Assembly (NCBI RefSeq): GCF_007096635.1
Contig: NZ_VKAA01000003.1
Location: forward strand, 248,001 to 312,000
DNA length: 64,000 nucleotides
Direction of reading: 5' to 3'
Source: Mycolicibacterium sp. 018/SC-01/001
GTDB lineage: Bacteria; Actinomycetota; Actinomycetes; Mycobacteriales; Mycobacteriaceae
Of this stretch, positions 48,817-58,466 are shown one piece after another. The position numbers and the translations under genes are program-made. Every line of letters starts with the position of its first letter. Position 1 is the first letter of the stretch. The notes beneath the pieces are model-generated. The model searched no databases. It had not been told where the DNA came from and worked only from the letters and a program-made list of their open reading frames with translations.

Positions 48817-49590
48817 ATGTGGAATCCCGAGGTCTACCTCACCTACGCCGACCACCGGGGCCGCCCGTTCTACGACCTGGTGTCCCGGATCGGGGCCCGG
48901 ACACCGCGCCGCGTCGTCGACCTGGGCTGTGGTCCCGGGAACCTGACGCAGACGCTCGGCACCCGGTGGCCCGATGCGACGATCGAGGCGTGGGACTCCT
49001 CGCCGGAAATGGTCGCCGCGGCACGCGAGCGCGGCGTGGCCGCCGAGGTGGGCGATGTGCGGGCGTGGTCACCGGCCCCGGACACCGACGTCGTCATCAG
49101 CAACGCGACCCTGCAGTGGGTGCCCGAGCATCCGGAGCTGATCGTGCAATGGGTGTCCCAGTTGTCACCGGGCGCGTGGCTCGCCTTCCAGGTGCCGGGC
49201 AATTTCGACGCGCCGTCACACCGCGCCGTCCGAGACCTCGCCGCGCGGCCGCAGTGGGCGGACCTGTTGCGGGACTTCCCGTTTCGGACGTCCGAGGTGA
49301 CCGCCGCGCCGCAGACCTACGCCGGCTCGCTGCGCGACGCAGGGTGTGTCACCGACGCATGGGAGACCACCTATGTGCACGAACTGACCGGTGCGCATCC
49401 GGTGCTCGACTGGATCGAGGGCACGGCGCTGCGGCCGGTGCGCAGCAGACTCGACGATGCGCACTGGGAGAAGTTCCGAGCCGAGCTGATCCCGATGCTG
49501 ACCGCGGCGTATCCGCAGCGATCCGACGGCACCACGTTCTTCCCGTTCCGCCGGATCTTCGTCGTGGCGCAGGTGGGTCAGCGGCGCTGA
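48817..49590 (+). CDS. tam: Trans-aconitate 2-methyltransferase
   Basis: The 257-residue methyltransferase begins [20 protein letters not shown]. The SAM site is [16 protein letters not shown], then [14 protein letters not shown] and [16 protein letters not shown], all typical of Tam. It methylates trans-aconitate, an inhibitor of aconitase formed from citrate-cycle intermediates. Its 3' end overlaps the convergent cysNC gene by 13 bp. Confidence 0.9.
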   Translation: MWNPEVYLTYADHRGRPFYDLVSRIGARTPRRVVDLGCGPGNLTQTLGTRWPDATIEAWDSSPEMVAAARERGVAAEVGDVRAWSPAPDTDVVISNATLQWVPEHPELIVQWVSQLSPGAWLAFQVPGNFDAPSHRAVRDLAARPQWADLLRDFPFRTSEVTAAPQTYAGSLRDAGCVTDAWETTYVHELTGAHPVLDWIEGTALRPVRSRLDDAHWEKFRAELIPMLTAAYPQRSDGTTFFPFRRIFVVAQVGQRR

Positions 49591-51437
49591 CCGAGCAGCT
49601 CGAGCACCTGAGCGACCAGGTCGTCGATGTCCGCAGCTGTCGTGTCCAGCACCAGGTCGGCATCCTCGGGCGGCTCGTAGGGAGCGTCCACGCCTGTCAA
49701 TCCCCGCAGTTCGCCGGCCCGCGCCCGCGCATACAGCCCCTTGGGATCGCGCTTCTCACACTCCTCGCGCGGCGTGGCCACGTACACCTCGATGAAGGGC
49801 AGCTTCGCCGCGTCGTTGAGTGCGCGCGCGATCTGGCGATCCGATTTCAGCGGCGACACCAGTGACGCCAGCGCCACGACGCCCGCGTCGGCGAACAGCC
49901 GGGTGAGATGACCGACGCGCCGGATGTTCTCGGCGCGGTCGCCCGCGGAGAAGCCCAGGTCGTCGGAGAGTCCGTGCCGGATGTTGTCCCCGTCGAGGAG
50001 GTAGGCCACCTGCCCGGCGTCGACGAGTGCGCGCTCCACAGCGACAGCGATCGTCGACTTGCCCGAGGCCGGCAACCCGGTGAACCACACCGTGGCACCG
50101 CGCTGACCCGTGGCAGCGCGGCGGTACTCCCGCTCCAATGACGATGGGTGCCAGCGGATGTCGTTGCGGGTCTGTTCACCCGGCTTGACTTCGCGCGGCT
50201 CGGTGATGGTGCCGGCGGCCACGGTGTCGTTGGTGGTCTCGTCGATCAGGATGAACGCGCCGCTGTCCCGATTGTCGGCATACCGGTCGGAGACGACCAC
50301 CGAGCTCGTCCGCAGGGTGACTGCACCGATGTCGTTGAGCACCAGCTCGACCGGATTGTCGAGCTCGTCGAGGGTCTCGGGGTCCAGCCGCGAATGCAGT
50401 GCCTGCACGGTGGCGCGGACGGTACGGGTGCCCTGCTTGAGCGCGAAGCGATCGCCGGCCAGCATCGGGGTGTCACGGAACCAGCACACGGTGGCATCCA
50501 GTTCGCGGGCCAGCACGGGGAGCGCCGCGTCGTCACGACCGCTGACGAAGACATCGCCGCGGCCCACATCGATGTCATCGGCCAGTTCGATCGACACCGA
50601 CAGTGGCGCAACGGCGGTCGCGCGGTCCTCGTCGAGGGTGTCGACGGCGGTGACGGTAGAGCGTGTGCCGGCGGGCAGGCTCACGATCGGGTCACCGACC
50701 GCGAGCGTGCCGCCCGAGAGCCGGCCGGTGTATCGACGGCGCTGATCGGTGGTCGGGCGGGACACCCACTGCACCGGCAGCCGTAGCTTGCCCGGCTCCG
50801 GTTGCGGAGCCGACAGCTCCACGGACTCGAGGTACTCGAGCAGCGTGGGACCCTCGTACCACCCGGTGTGTTCGGAGCGGTGCACGACGTTGTCACCGTG
50901 TTTGGCGGCAATCGGGATCACCGTCAGATCGGCGCCACCGAGGCGCGCGGCGACCGTGCGCAGCTGGCGGTCGACCTCGCCGAAGCGCTCGCGATCGAAG
51001 TCGACGAGGTCGATCTTGTTCACCGCGGCGACGAAGTGCTTGATACCCAACAGGTTCGCGATCCGGGCGTGTCGATTGGTCTGGCGCAGCACGCCGGCCC
51101 TGGCGTCGACGAGCAACACGGCCACGTGCGCGTTGGAGGCGCCCGTGAACATGTTGCGGGTGTAGCGCTCGTGGCCGGGGGTGTCGGCGAGGATGTAGCT
51201 GCGCGTGTCGGTCGAGAAGAACCGGTAGGCCACGTCGATCGTGATGCCCTGTTCCCGTTCGGCACGGAGCCCGTCGGACAGCGCGGCCAGATCGGCGATG
51301 CCCTCGTCGTCGGTGACCGCCTCGAGATGATCCAGCGGCAGGCTGTCGGTGTCGTGCAGCAATCGGCCGATCAACGTGCTCTTGCCGTCGTCCACCGAGC
51401 CCGCCGTGGTGATCCGCAACAGCTGGCGAGCGCTCAT
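49578..51437 (-). CDS. cysNC: CysNC, ATP sulfurylase GTPase subunit fused to APS kinase
   Basis: The 619-residue fusion starts [20 protein letters not shown]. The GTPase domain has P-loop GSVDDGKST, switch region [18 protein letters not shown] and NKIDLVD. EF-like beta barrels follow, then the APS kinase domain from about residue 440 with GLPASGKST and [10 protein letters not shown]. CysN drives adenylation of sulfate by CysD; CysC phosphorylates APS to PAPS. Its ATG overlaps the cysD stop by one base. PAPS feeds the neighbouring Stf0. Confidence 0.95.
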   Translation of the reverse strand: MSARQLLRITTAGSVDDGKSTLIGRLLHDTDSLPLDHLEAVTDDEGIADLAALSDGLRAEREQGITIDVAYRFFSTDTRSYILADTPGHERYTRNMFTGASNAHVAVLLVDARAGVLRQTNRHARIANLLGIKHFVAAVNKIDLVDFDRERFGEVDRQLRTVAARLGGADLTVIPIAAKHGDNVVHRSEHTGWYEGPTLLEYLESVELSAPQPEPGKLRLPVQWVSRPTTDQRRRYTGRLSGGTLAVGDPIVSLPAGTRSTVTAVDTLDEDRATAVAPLSVSIELADDIDVGRGDVFVSGRDDAALPVLARELDATVCWFRDTPMLAGDRFALKQGTRTVRATVQALHSRLDPETLDELDNPVELVLNDIGAVTLRTSSVVVSDRYADNRDSGAFILIDETTNDTVAAGTITEPREVKPGEQTRNDIRWHPSSLEREYRRAATGQRGATVWFTGLPASGKSTIAVAVERALVDAGQVAYLLDGDNIRHGLSDDLGFSAGDRAENIRRVGHLTRLFADAGVVALASLVSPLKSDRQIARALNDAAKLPFIEVYVATPREECEKRDPKGLYARARAGELRGLTGVDAPYEPPEDADLVLDTTAADIDDLVAQVLELLGQRR

Positions 51438-52366
51438 CAGAAATACCCCTCGCGTTTCCGGTCCTCCATCGCCGCCGCCGACGTCCTGTCGTCCGCGCGG
51501 GTCTCGCCCCGCTCGGAGACGGTGGCTGCGGAGATCTCGGCGATCACCCCGTCGATCGTCGTAGCGCGGGACCTGACCGCACCCGTGATCGTGAGGTCGC
51601 CGACGGTGCGGTAGCGAACCCATTCGAGCGCAGCGGTTTCGCCCTCAACGGGGCCGACGTACTCGGATACGGCGAGCAGGATGCCGTCGCGCTCGAAAAC
51701 CTCACGCTGATGGGCGAAGTAGATCGACGGGAGTTCGAGGTCTTCGAGCGCGATATAGCGCCAGATGTCGAGCTCGGTCCAATTGCTCAGCGGGAACACC
51801 CGCACCTGTTCACCACGGCGTATCCGGCCGTTGTAGAGCGACCACGGCTCCGGCCGTTGAGCGCGGGGATCCCACTGGCCGAACTCGTCGCGGAAGCTGA
51901 GAATCCGCTCCTTTGCGCGGGCGCGTTCCTCGTCGCGGCGCGCCCCGCCGAACGCTGCGTCGAAACCGCCGGCTTCCAGCGCGTCGAGCAGCGTGCGCGT
52001 CTGCTGGCGATTGCGGGAGGCGCCCGGACCAGGGTCGGGCACCCGGCCCGAATCGATCGACTCCTGCACCGAGGCGACGATCAGCTTGTGGCCTTCGCCG
52101 GTGACGCGCCGATCACGGAACTCGATGACCTCGTCGAAGTTGTGCCCCGTGTCGACATGCATCACCGGAAACGGCAGCGGCCCCGGTCTGAAGGCCTTTT
52201 CCGCCAGCCGCAGCAGGACGATCGAGTCCTTGCCCGCGGAAAACAGCAGCACCGGACGTTCGAGCTCGGCCACCACCTCCCGGATGATGTGCACGGCCTC
52301 GGCTTCCAGCAGCCTCAGTTCGTCGACGTGGACGGTGTCGTACCTGTCGGAGATCTCGGTGCTCAT
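51437..52366 (-). CDS. cysD: CysD, sulfate adenylyltransferase subunit 2
   Basis: The 309-residue PP-loop enzyme shows [20 protein letters not shown] with the ATP-binding SAGKDS, then [37 protein letters not shown] and [15 protein letters not shown]. It forms APS from sulfate and ATP with CysN. Its ATG overlaps the stf0 stop by 4 bp. Linkage to stf0 rather than to cysteine genes is unusual. Confidence 0.95.
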   Translation of the reverse strand: MSTEISDRYDTVHVDELRLLEAEAVHIIREVVAELERPVLLFSAGKDSIVLLRLAEKAFRPGPLPFPVMHVDTGHNFDEVIEFRDRRVTGEGHKLIVASVQESIDSGRVPDPGPGASRNRQQTRTLLDALEAGGFDAAFGGARRDEERARAKERILSFRDEFGQWDPRAQRPEPWSLYNGRIRRGEQVRVFPLSNWTELDIWRYIALEDLELPSIYFAHQREVFERDGILLAVSEYVGPVEGETAALEWVRYRTVGDLTITGAVRSRATTIDGVIAEISAATVSERGETRADDRTSAAAMEDRKREGYF

Positions 52367-53163
52367 GTCGGCAGGCCATCCTTCTCGGCGTCGGCGCGGT
52401 AGCGGTCCACCCACTCGTCGGAGCGCTGGTCGGCCTGGCGCTCGAGTACCGGCGGCGGCGCCAGGCGTGGGTCCTGCCCGACGGCTTCGAGCACCGAGGC
52501 CACCACCTGGGTGAGGTTGCGCCACAGCACCGGGTACGGCACGTCCATGGGCTCGACGCTCTCCTCCGCGAACCAGGCGCGCCAGCCCTCTTCCTGCGCA
52601 CGCAGCATCGTCACCACATGCGCGATGGCGCCCGCGTGGTATTCGGCGCGTGCGTCGCGCACCGGATCGGGCCGCCCGCGCCACACGCGGGTCTGCACCG
52701 CCCGCCAGAACGAAACCGCCTGCGACACAACGTCGGGACGGTACACGTGGATCAAGACGGGGTCGGTGCCGATCACATCGCGGATCGCGGAGAGCAACCC
52801 CGTACCGGAGCGGTCGGGCAAGCCCTCGGCGCGCTGCAGCAGCAGCGGTGTCTGGTTCCACATCAGCTTGCCGCCCCAGATTCCGTTGGGTGTGCGTCCG
52901 ACGGTGCGGATGTAGTCACGCCAGATCTCGGGCGGGGCCAGATCGGGTTTGCCCTCGTCGAGAGGATCGAGCAGCCGCAGGATCGACTCGTCGGTCACGC
53001 CCTCGAACCACTGGCGCGGCTGCGGTGACTGACTGGTGGTCGGTAGGTACTGGAAGAACTCACCCGGCTCGCCCGCGACGCCGGTCGCGCGTAACGACTC
53101 GACGAGCAGGGTGCTGCCGCTGCGCTGTGAAGCCAGCACGAGATACGCCGTCGGGGCAGCCAT
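52363..53163 (-). CDS. stf0: Stf0 sulfotransferase
   Basis: The 266-residue enzyme begins [29 protein letters not shown] is the PAPS 5'-phosphosulfate loop, and the glutamate in [10 protein letters not shown] is the candidate base. [20 protein letters not shown] follows the usual PAPS 3'-phosphate segment. Stf0 sulfates trehalose at the 2-position, the first step of sulfolipid-1 in M. tuberculosis; other mycobacteria may make other sulfated trehaloses. It lies in the order sulfatase, stf0, cysD, cysNC. Confidence 0.93.
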   Translation of the reverse strand: MAAPTAYLVLASQRSGSTLLVESLRATGVAGEPGEFFQYLPTTSQSPQPRQWFEGVTDESILRLLDPLDEGKPDLAPPEIWRDYIRTVGRTPNGIWGGKLMWNQTPLLLQRAEGLPDRSGTGLLSAIRDVIGTDPVLIHVYRPDVVSQAVSFWRAVQTRVWRGRPDPVRDARAEYHAGAIAHVVTMLRAQEEGWRAWFAEESVEPMDVPYPVLWRNLTQVVASVLEAVGQDPRLAPPPVLERQADQRSDEWVDRYRADAEKDGLPT

Positions 53164-53214
53164 GCGCGTGAGCTTAGCCGTGTTTCCGCCCGCGTGAACC
53201 GCAGCCGGTTACGA

Positions 53215-54609
53215 TCACGGTGACGAAAAGTCTTGCCCGGTCTGTTCGCTCTCGGGGATGCCGCGTTCGCCGGCAATGGCTCTGCGGCTTGGCAATTCGA
53301 TATCCCGCACCAGCAGGTAGGTCTCGGTGTACCGGGCGGCGATGCGCGTGCCCGCGAAGTCGGACGGGATGACGTCGCCGACGCTCTCGCGCCAGTCGTT
53401 GAGCAGCAGGGCCAGATCGCTGCCGATCGCTTCGGCCTCGTCAGAGGGGTGCGCCTCGAGAAGGTTGTGCGATTCGGTGGGATCGGCGGCGAGGTCGTAG
53501 AGCTCGCGCTCTGGCCGCGGTGTGCTCACCAGCGGTTCGACGGCCCGTCCGGGGGCGCTGTCGGCGATGTCCCAGGGCAGATCCAAAAGTGGCCTGGGGG
53601 CATAGTTCTCGATGTAGCTGTAGCGCTTGGTCCGCACGGCCCGGATCGGGTCGAACGAATCGTGGTAGGTCTTCGTGGTGTACACGGCGGTGCGGACGGG
53701 ATCGCCGTGTCGGCTGGGCGACACCAGATGCGTTGCGTGGGAATGGCCTTCGACCTCTGCCGGGATGTCGACGCCGAGCAGGTCGAGCACTGTCGGCAGT
53801 AGGTCGACCCCGCTGAACAATTCGTCGTAGACCCGGGGCGGCACGGTGGTGTCGCGAGGTGGGCGCATGATCAGCGCGATGCCGGTGCCTGCGTCGTAGA
53901 GCGTGGATTTCGCGCGGGGCAGAGCGGGGCCGTGGTCGGTGACGAACACCACCCAGGTGGACCGGTCGAGGCCGGTCGCTGCCAACGTGTCGAGGAGTTC
54001 GCCGACCGCGGCGTCGGCCACCGAGATGGACCCGTAGAAATCTGCCAGATCCTGACGCACCGCGGGGGTGTCGGGCAGGTGGTCCGGCACCGTCACGGCA
54101 CTCGGGTCGGCAGGGTCGTACCGATCGTGGGGATACGGCCGGTGGGTCTCGAAGAACCCCGCGGTGAGCAGGAACGGCTTGTCGGGCGGATCGGCCAGCC
54201 ACCGGGTCGCCTGATCGACGACATACTCGCAGTAGGAGTTCGACACGTCGAATTCGTCGAAGCCGAGTCGGGAGGGAAAGGAGGTTTCGTGCTGCATACC
54301 GAAAAGGGCGGTGTGGTAACCGCTTTCGGACAGGATCTGCGGCAGGGTGCGTACGCCGGGGCGATACTCCCAGCCGTGATGGGCCAGTCCGATCAATCCG
54401 TTGCTCTGGGGATACCTGCCGGTGAACAGGGAACCGCGCGAGGGTGAGCACAGCGGGGCGGTGGCGTGCGCGTCGGTGAACAGGATTCCGTCGCGGGCCA
54501 GCGCATCCAACCGCGGGCTCGCCACGTCGCGATGTCCGTACACGCCGAGGTAGCGCCCCAGGTCATGCCAGTGCACGAGCAGAACGTTGTCCCGCCGGCC
54601 GTCACTCAC
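53215..54609 (-). CDS. Sulfatase (AtsG-like)
   Basis: The 464-residue enzyme is called from GTG (VSDGRRDNVLLVHWHDLG), after an AGAGG site; longer starts extend into poor sequence. The formylglycine motif is CSPSRGSLFTGR, the first metal aspartate is in VHWHDLGRYL, and the later metal site is in VVFVTDHGPALPR. It hydrolyses a sulfate ester but no signal peptide is seen. Length equals that recalled for Rv0296c. It heads the operon, 51 bp before stf0, and might recycle sulfate from the same sulfated metabolite. Confidence 0.88.
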   Translation of the reverse strand: MSDGRRDNVLLVHWHDLGRYLGVYGHRDVASPRLDALARDGILFTDAHATAPLCSPSRGSLFTGRYPQSNGLIGLAHHGWEYRPGVRTLPQILSESGYHTALFGMQHETSFPSRLGFDEFDVSNSYCEYVVDQATRWLADPPDKPFLLTAGFFETHRPYPHDRYDPADPSAVTVPDHLPDTPAVRQDLADFYGSISVADAAVGELLDTLAATGLDRSTWVVFVTDHGPALPRAKSTLYDAGTGIALIMRPPRDTTVPPRVYDELFSGVDLLPTVLDLLGVDIPAEVEGHSHATHLVSPSRHGDPVRTAVYTTKTYHDSFDPIRAVRTKRYSYIENYAPRPLLDLPWDIADSAPGRAVEPLVSTPRPERELYDLAADPTESHNLLEAHPSDEAEAIGSDLALLLNDWRESVGDVIPSDFAGTRIAARYTETYLLVRDIELPSRRAIAGERGIPESEQTGQDFSSP

Positions 54610-54722
54610 AGCTGCATCCTCTTCCAGGTCCTCTCCCACGGGTCGTCCGAGCAACGGTAACGACAAAACGCCGAGAAGGAAGTGCGCGCCAGGTAGCGTC
54701 GGTGCGGCGAGGGGAGACGACG

Positions 54723-55022
54723 ATGAGACTGACGATCGCAGCGGTGGCGACGAGCCTGCTGACCGCCTCGCTGTCGGGCGTGGGTGTGCTGGCGTCCGCG
54801 CCCGCCAGCGCCGGATGCGTCTACGGGGGCGGGTACATCAGCAAGTGCGACGACCCCATCCAGCCGGACGGCAGCTGGCAGCGGTGCGTCGGGATCGCGT
54901 CGGTCGTGCCCAGCGGCTTCGGCACGCATCTGGTCCCGGTGCGGCAATGCGCGGTCATGGGCCCGGGCAGGCCGGGCGGCGACCCGGCGTTCAACGACCC
55001 GCCGGTACACATCGAGGGCTGA
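54723..55022 (+). CDS. Small secreted CDGP-type protein
   Basis: The 99-residue product has a signal peptide (MRLTIAAVATSLLTASLSGV to about ASAG). The mature part has CVYGGGYISKCDDPIQPDGS followed by WQRC, with the Cys-Asp-x-Pro and Asp-Gly-x-Trp pattern of a mycobacterial secreted family (CDGP). Four or more cysteines probably pair outside the cell. Function is unknown. A GAGGGGAGAC ribosome site precedes the ATG. Confidence 0.78.
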   Translation: MRLTIAAVATSLLTASLSGVGVLASAPASAGCVYGGGYISKCDDPIQPDGSWQRCVGIASVVPSGFGTHLVPVRQCAVMGPGRPGGDPAFNDPPVHIEG

Positions 55023-55023
55023 C

Positions 55024-55506
55024 TCACGGGTGGTACGGCACGCCCACCGCGCGGAACACGAACTCCGCGGGCACGTCATAGGCCAGGCGGCGGCGGGGCA
55101 GCCGCGCGAGGACGTCGGCCGGTAGATGCTCCTTGTAGTGCAGTGACAGCTCACCGGAGCACCGCGAATCGATTGCGGCGACGTCCACGTCGAGCGTGAG
55201 CCCGCCCTCGTCCAGCGTGGCTGTCACTGCGCCCGCCTGCGGCGCGTCCCACCGCACATCGATGGTGCGCCCGGCCAGTTTGGGCACCGACGACAGCGTC
55301 GCCAGCACCCGCTGCTCGGTCAGCACCAACGATCCGACGTAGCTGGCGATGCTGCCCGCAGAGCGCAGGCCCGGCACGGCCCCCCGGAAGCGCCGCGTCA
55401 CCGCGACGTACTCGGCGAGGAACACGATCCCCTCGGCCTCCACTTCGGTGCGGAGCTCACGCGGAAGCTTGCCGATGCGAAGCAGCTTGCGCAGGAACAC
55501 GGCCAT
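55024..55506 (-). CDS. Conserved mycobacterial protein, Rv0307c-like
   Basis: The 160-residue protein starts MAVFLRKLLRIGKLPRELRT. It has no clear catalytic motif; segments VLTEQRVLATLSSVPKLAG and CSGELSLHYKEHL suggest a beta-rich lipid- or ligand-binding fold. Length and position (next to a PAP2 gene) match Rv0307c as I recall it. Its stop follows the CDGP gene stop by 1 bp on the other strand. Function unknown. Confidence 0.75.
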   Translation of the reverse strand: MAVFLRKLLRIGKLPRELRTEVEAEGIVFLAEYVAVTRRFRGAVPGLRSAGSIASYVGSLVLTEQRVLATLSSVPKLAGRTIDVRWDAPQAGAVTATLDEGGLTLDVDVAAIDSRCSGELSLHYKEHLPADVLARLPRRRLAYDVPAEFVFRAVGVPYHP

Positions 55507-55558
55507 GCACGCACGGTAACCCAGTGGTTGCACGGCAACGCGTGGTACACGTGGTCGG

Positions 55559-56230
55559 ATGGACGCGCGCAGGGGTCTGCTGGTCGGATCGGCCGTGGTC
55601 GCACTCGGTGTGTTCGTCGCCATGCTGCTCGGATACCGCCTCGGCTGGACGCCGCTGGTGCGCGTCGACGACGCATCGCTGGCCTCGACACTGCGGATCG
55701 GTGAGCGCCACCCGGGCTGGGTGACGTTCTGGGACGTGTACTGCACGGTGCTGGGGCCGACGGCGTTCCGGCTGGTGACCGTCATCGTCATCGTCGTCGC
55801 GTTCGTGCGCCGACACATCCGCACTGCGGTGTTCCTGATCGTCAGCGTGGAGCTGTCAGGGCTGGTCACCGAGACCGCCAAGACACTGGTCGACCGTCCG
55901 CGCCCGGCCACTGCTCTGGTCAGGGCCGCCTCGTCGTCGTTCCCGTCCGGGCACGCGCTCGGCGTCATCGTCGCGGTGACAGCGCTGCTCGCGGTCGCGC
56001 TGCCGCTGGTGCCCGCCGCCCGTCGCGCGTGGCTGATCGCGCTGGGAGTGGCCGTCGTCGTCACCATCGGCGTGGGCCGGGTGATCCTCAACGTGCACCA
56101 TCCGTCCGACATCGTCGCCGGCTGGGCACTGGGCTGGGCCTACGTCGTGGCGTGCCTGCTCGTGGTGCGGCCTGTGCGGCCCGTCACACAGCCGGCCGAA
56201 ACACCGGCAGTGCCCGGTAGCGCACGCTGA
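55559..56230 (+). CDS. PAP2-family membrane phosphatase
   Basis: The 223-residue protein has about six spans and the three PAP2 motifs: KTLVDRPRP, SFPSGHALG and the GRVILNVHHPSDIVAG motif (Gly for Ser, so its start is degenerate). It removes phosphate from lipid phosphates, such as phosphatidate or prenyl pyrophosphate, on the outer face. It corresponds in place to Rv0308. Its 3' end overlaps the convergent PAP2-DAGK gene by 47 bp. Confidence 0.88.
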   Translation: MDARRGLLVGSAVVALGVFVAMLLGYRLGWTPLVRVDDASLASTLRIGERHPGWVTFWDVYCTVLGPTAFRLVTVIVIVVAFVRRHIRTAVFLIVSVELSGLVTETAKTLVDRPRPATALVRAASSSFPSGHALGVIVAVTALLAVALPLVPAARRAWLIALGVAVVVTIGVGRVILNVHHPSDIVAGWALGWAYVVACLLVVRPVRPVTQPAETPAVPGSAR

Positions 56231-57686
56231 AACTCGCGTGGGTGACCTCGGTGCCCACCTCACCGTCGAGTGCGAGCACCGTCGGTCCGTCGACGGCGTC
56301 GAAGGCGAATTCCGGTACCCGCAGTTCCCGGTAGAGCGGGCTGCGCACCAGGCGCCCGAGCATCAGCGCGGCGAGAATCCTCAGCTTCGCCAGCCGGCGG
56401 CCCGTCTCCAGGATGCGGATGTCGATCAGCCCGTCGTCCATCCGGGTTCGCCGGGACGGTGCGAACCCTGACGGCAGGTAGATCGAGTTGCCGAGAAAGA
56501 ACAGCGAGGTCTGCAGCGTCTGGTTGTCGTAGCGGATGCGCACCGGCTGGTCGCGGCGCAGCGTGTGGAACATCGCGTAGATGCCTGCGAGCGGTTTCCC
56601 GATCTTGTGCTCCCACTTCTCCCGGGTGCGGACGAACTGGGGGTACGCCCCGATGCTGGCGGTGTTGACCACCATCTGCTTCTCGTTCAGGCACACCATG
56701 TCCACGCACGACACCGTCCCGTTCTGGATCGCTGCCACCGTCTTCGCGGTGCTCTCGCAGCCGATGTCCTTCGCGAAGTGGTTGAACGTGCCCGCCGGCA
56801 ATACCGCCAGCGGCACCCCCTCCTCCAGCGCGATGCCCGCCGCCACCGCCACCGTGCCGTCGCCACCGCCGACGGCCAGCACCTCGGCGCGCCGTGCCGC
56901 CTCCCGGAACACCGCCGGGACGTCGTCGTCCTCACCCAGCTCAACGATCTCGGCCTCGGGCAGAGCCCGCCGTACCTCGTCCAGCACCCGTGCCCCGGTA
57001 CCGCTGCCCGATGCCGGGTTCACCACGACTATCACGCCGTTACCGCGCGGTCGCGGCGGCGTGTCGACACGCAGCGGCGCCGCCCCGGGCAGTCGCTCCT
57101 CAACGATCGGCGGCACCACGCGGCCACCCAGCACGGCGATGCCCGCGCCCAGGCCCAGACCGGCCAGCACATCGCCGGGGTAGTGGGCGCCGACCGCGAT
57201 ACGTGACATGCCGACCAGGCCGGCGAGCAGAGCCAGACCCAGGCCCACGGGTGCGTTCTCCAGGCCGACGCCGACCGCGAATGCCGCTGCGCTCGCCGAA
57301 TGCCCCGACGGAAGGGAGTTCGACGTCGGTGCGCGCCGTGTCTGCCGGGCCAGCGGCACGAGCACCCGGCTCGGCCGGTCCCGCCGCCACACGCGTTTGG
57401 CCCCCTGGTTGGTGACCAGACTCGTCACCCCCAGTGTCAGCACACCGCGCATCGCGCCACGCTTGACCGACGGATTGCCGACGGCAGCCAGTCCGGCGGC
57501 GATCGCGAACCACAGTTTGGAATGGTCGGCCGCCCGGGTCAGGCGCGGCATCACCGCGTCGATCAACGGGCTCGGCGACTCCGCGATGGCCTCGAACACC
57601 TCGCGATCGAGAGTGCCCAGCCCCCGGCCGATCTGGTCGATTCCCTGGTGCCGTGGCCGCCGCAGACGTGCGGGCAGAAGATCCAT
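56184..57686 (-). CDS. Fused PAP2 phosphatase and diacylglycerol kinase-like protein
   Basis: The 500-residue protein begins MDLLPARLRRPRHQGIDQIG. Part one (about 1-195) has all three PAP2 motifs: KRVWRRDRPSR, NSLPSGHSAS and SRIAVGAHYPGDVLAG. Part two (about 215-500) is a lipid-kinase domain with VIVVVNPASGSGTGA, AVGGGDGTVAVAAG and LPAGTFNHFA. The two halves would act in opposite directions on lipid phosphates, or the kinase may serve another lipid. It runs opposite and overlapping to the separate PAP2 gene. Confidence 0.9.
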   Translation of the reverse strand: MDLLPARLRRPRHQGIDQIGRGLGTLDREVFEAIAESPSPLIDAVMPRLTRAADHSKLWFAIAAGLAAVGNPSVKRGAMRGVLTLGVTSLVTNQGAKRVWRRDRPSRVLVPLARQTRRAPTSNSLPSGHSASAAAFAVGVGLENAPVGLGLALLAGLVGMSRIAVGAHYPGDVLAGLGLGAGIAVLGGRVVPPIVEERLPGAAPLRVDTPPRPRGNGVIVVVNPASGSGTGARVLDEVRRALPEAEIVELGEDDDVPAVFREAARRAEVLAVGGGDGTVAVAAGIALEEGVPLAVLPAGTFNHFAKDIGCESTAKTVAAIQNGTVSCVDMVCLNEKQMVVNTASIGAYPQFVRTREKWEHKIGKPLAGIYAMFHTLRRDQPVRIRYDNQTLQTSLFFLGNSIYLPSGFAPSRRTRMDDGLIDIRILETGRRLAKLRILAALMLGRLVRSPLYRELRVPEFAFDAVDGPTVLALDGEVGTEVTHASFSVRYRALPVFRPAV

Positions 57687-57794
57687 CACGCCAACGTAGC
57701 CGAGACGCCGAGGCGGCAAACCTCGCACTTCGCGACCGGATCGTGTCCTGATCGCGACCTCGAATGTTGGGTCGGGCGGCCACGATCGAAGCCC

Positions 57795-58466
57795 ATGCGC
57801 CGACTGCTCACCGTGCTCTGCGCGGTTCTGCTCGCCGGCTCGGTCATGAGCGCTCCCGCTGCGCAGGCCGCGCTCAGTCCGTGGTTCTCCGCGTCGGTCG
57901 GACGGGCCACCCAGGTGCTCGCGGTCACCGGCACCGGCGGATCGGATGCCACGCTCGACGTCTGGCAGCGCACCGCGGCCGGCTGGCAGCCTGTCACCGG
58001 AGGCGTGGGCATTCCCGCCAAGATCGGCGCGAAAGGCATGTCGCCCAACCATTTCGACGGATCGATGATGACTCCCGAGGGCGTCTACTCCCTCGACTTC
58101 TCATTCGGCACCCAGCCCGATCCCGGCGGGGGACTGCGCTACATCAGGGTCGGTCCCAACCACTGGTGGGACGGCGACATGAAGAGCCCCACCTACAACA
58201 CGATGCAGGTGTGCGACAAGCAGAACTGCCGCTTCGACACCAACCCGAGCTCGGGGACCGAGAACCTCGACATCCCCCAGTACGCCCATGCCGTGGTGAT
58301 GGGCGTCAACAAGGAACGGATCCCCGGTAAGGGCGGGGCGTTCTTCGTCCACGGCACCGACGGCGGCCCGACGGCCGGCTGCGTGGCGATCGACGACGCG
58401 ACGCTGGTGACGATCATGCGGTGGTTGCGTCCCGGCGCCATGATCGCCGTCACGTCTACTGCTTGA
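57795..58466 (+). CDS. Secreted L,D-transpeptidase-like (YkuD) protein, Rv0309-like
   Basis: The 223-residue protein has a signal peptide (MRRLLTVLCAVLLAGSVMSA to about AQAA). The YkuD active site is visible as VHGTDGGPTAGCVAID, with the catalytic cysteine and the upstream histidine, but the arginine usually found after the cysteine is absent (GCVAI). It may cross-link peptidoglycan or act on other wall amides. It is 108 bp from the divergent PAP2-DAGK gene and overlaps the convergent SnoaL-like gene by 11 bp. Confidence 0.8.
   Translation: MRRLLTVLCAVLLAGSVMSAPAAQAALSPWFSASVGRATQVLAVTGTGGSDATLDVWQRTAAGWQPVTGGVGIPAKIGAKGMSPNHFDGSMMTPEGVYSLDFSFGTQPDPGGGLRYIRVGPNHWWDGDMKSPTYNTMQVCDKQNCRFDTNPSSGTENLDIPQYAHAVVMGVNKERIPGKGGAFFVHGTDGGPTAGCVAIDDATLVTIMRWLRPGAMIAVTSTA

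Noticed and set aside
51438..51623. Longer N-terminus for CysNC
   Set aside because: The extra residues lie inside cysD and lack family similarity; the ATG at 51437 starts the known domain.
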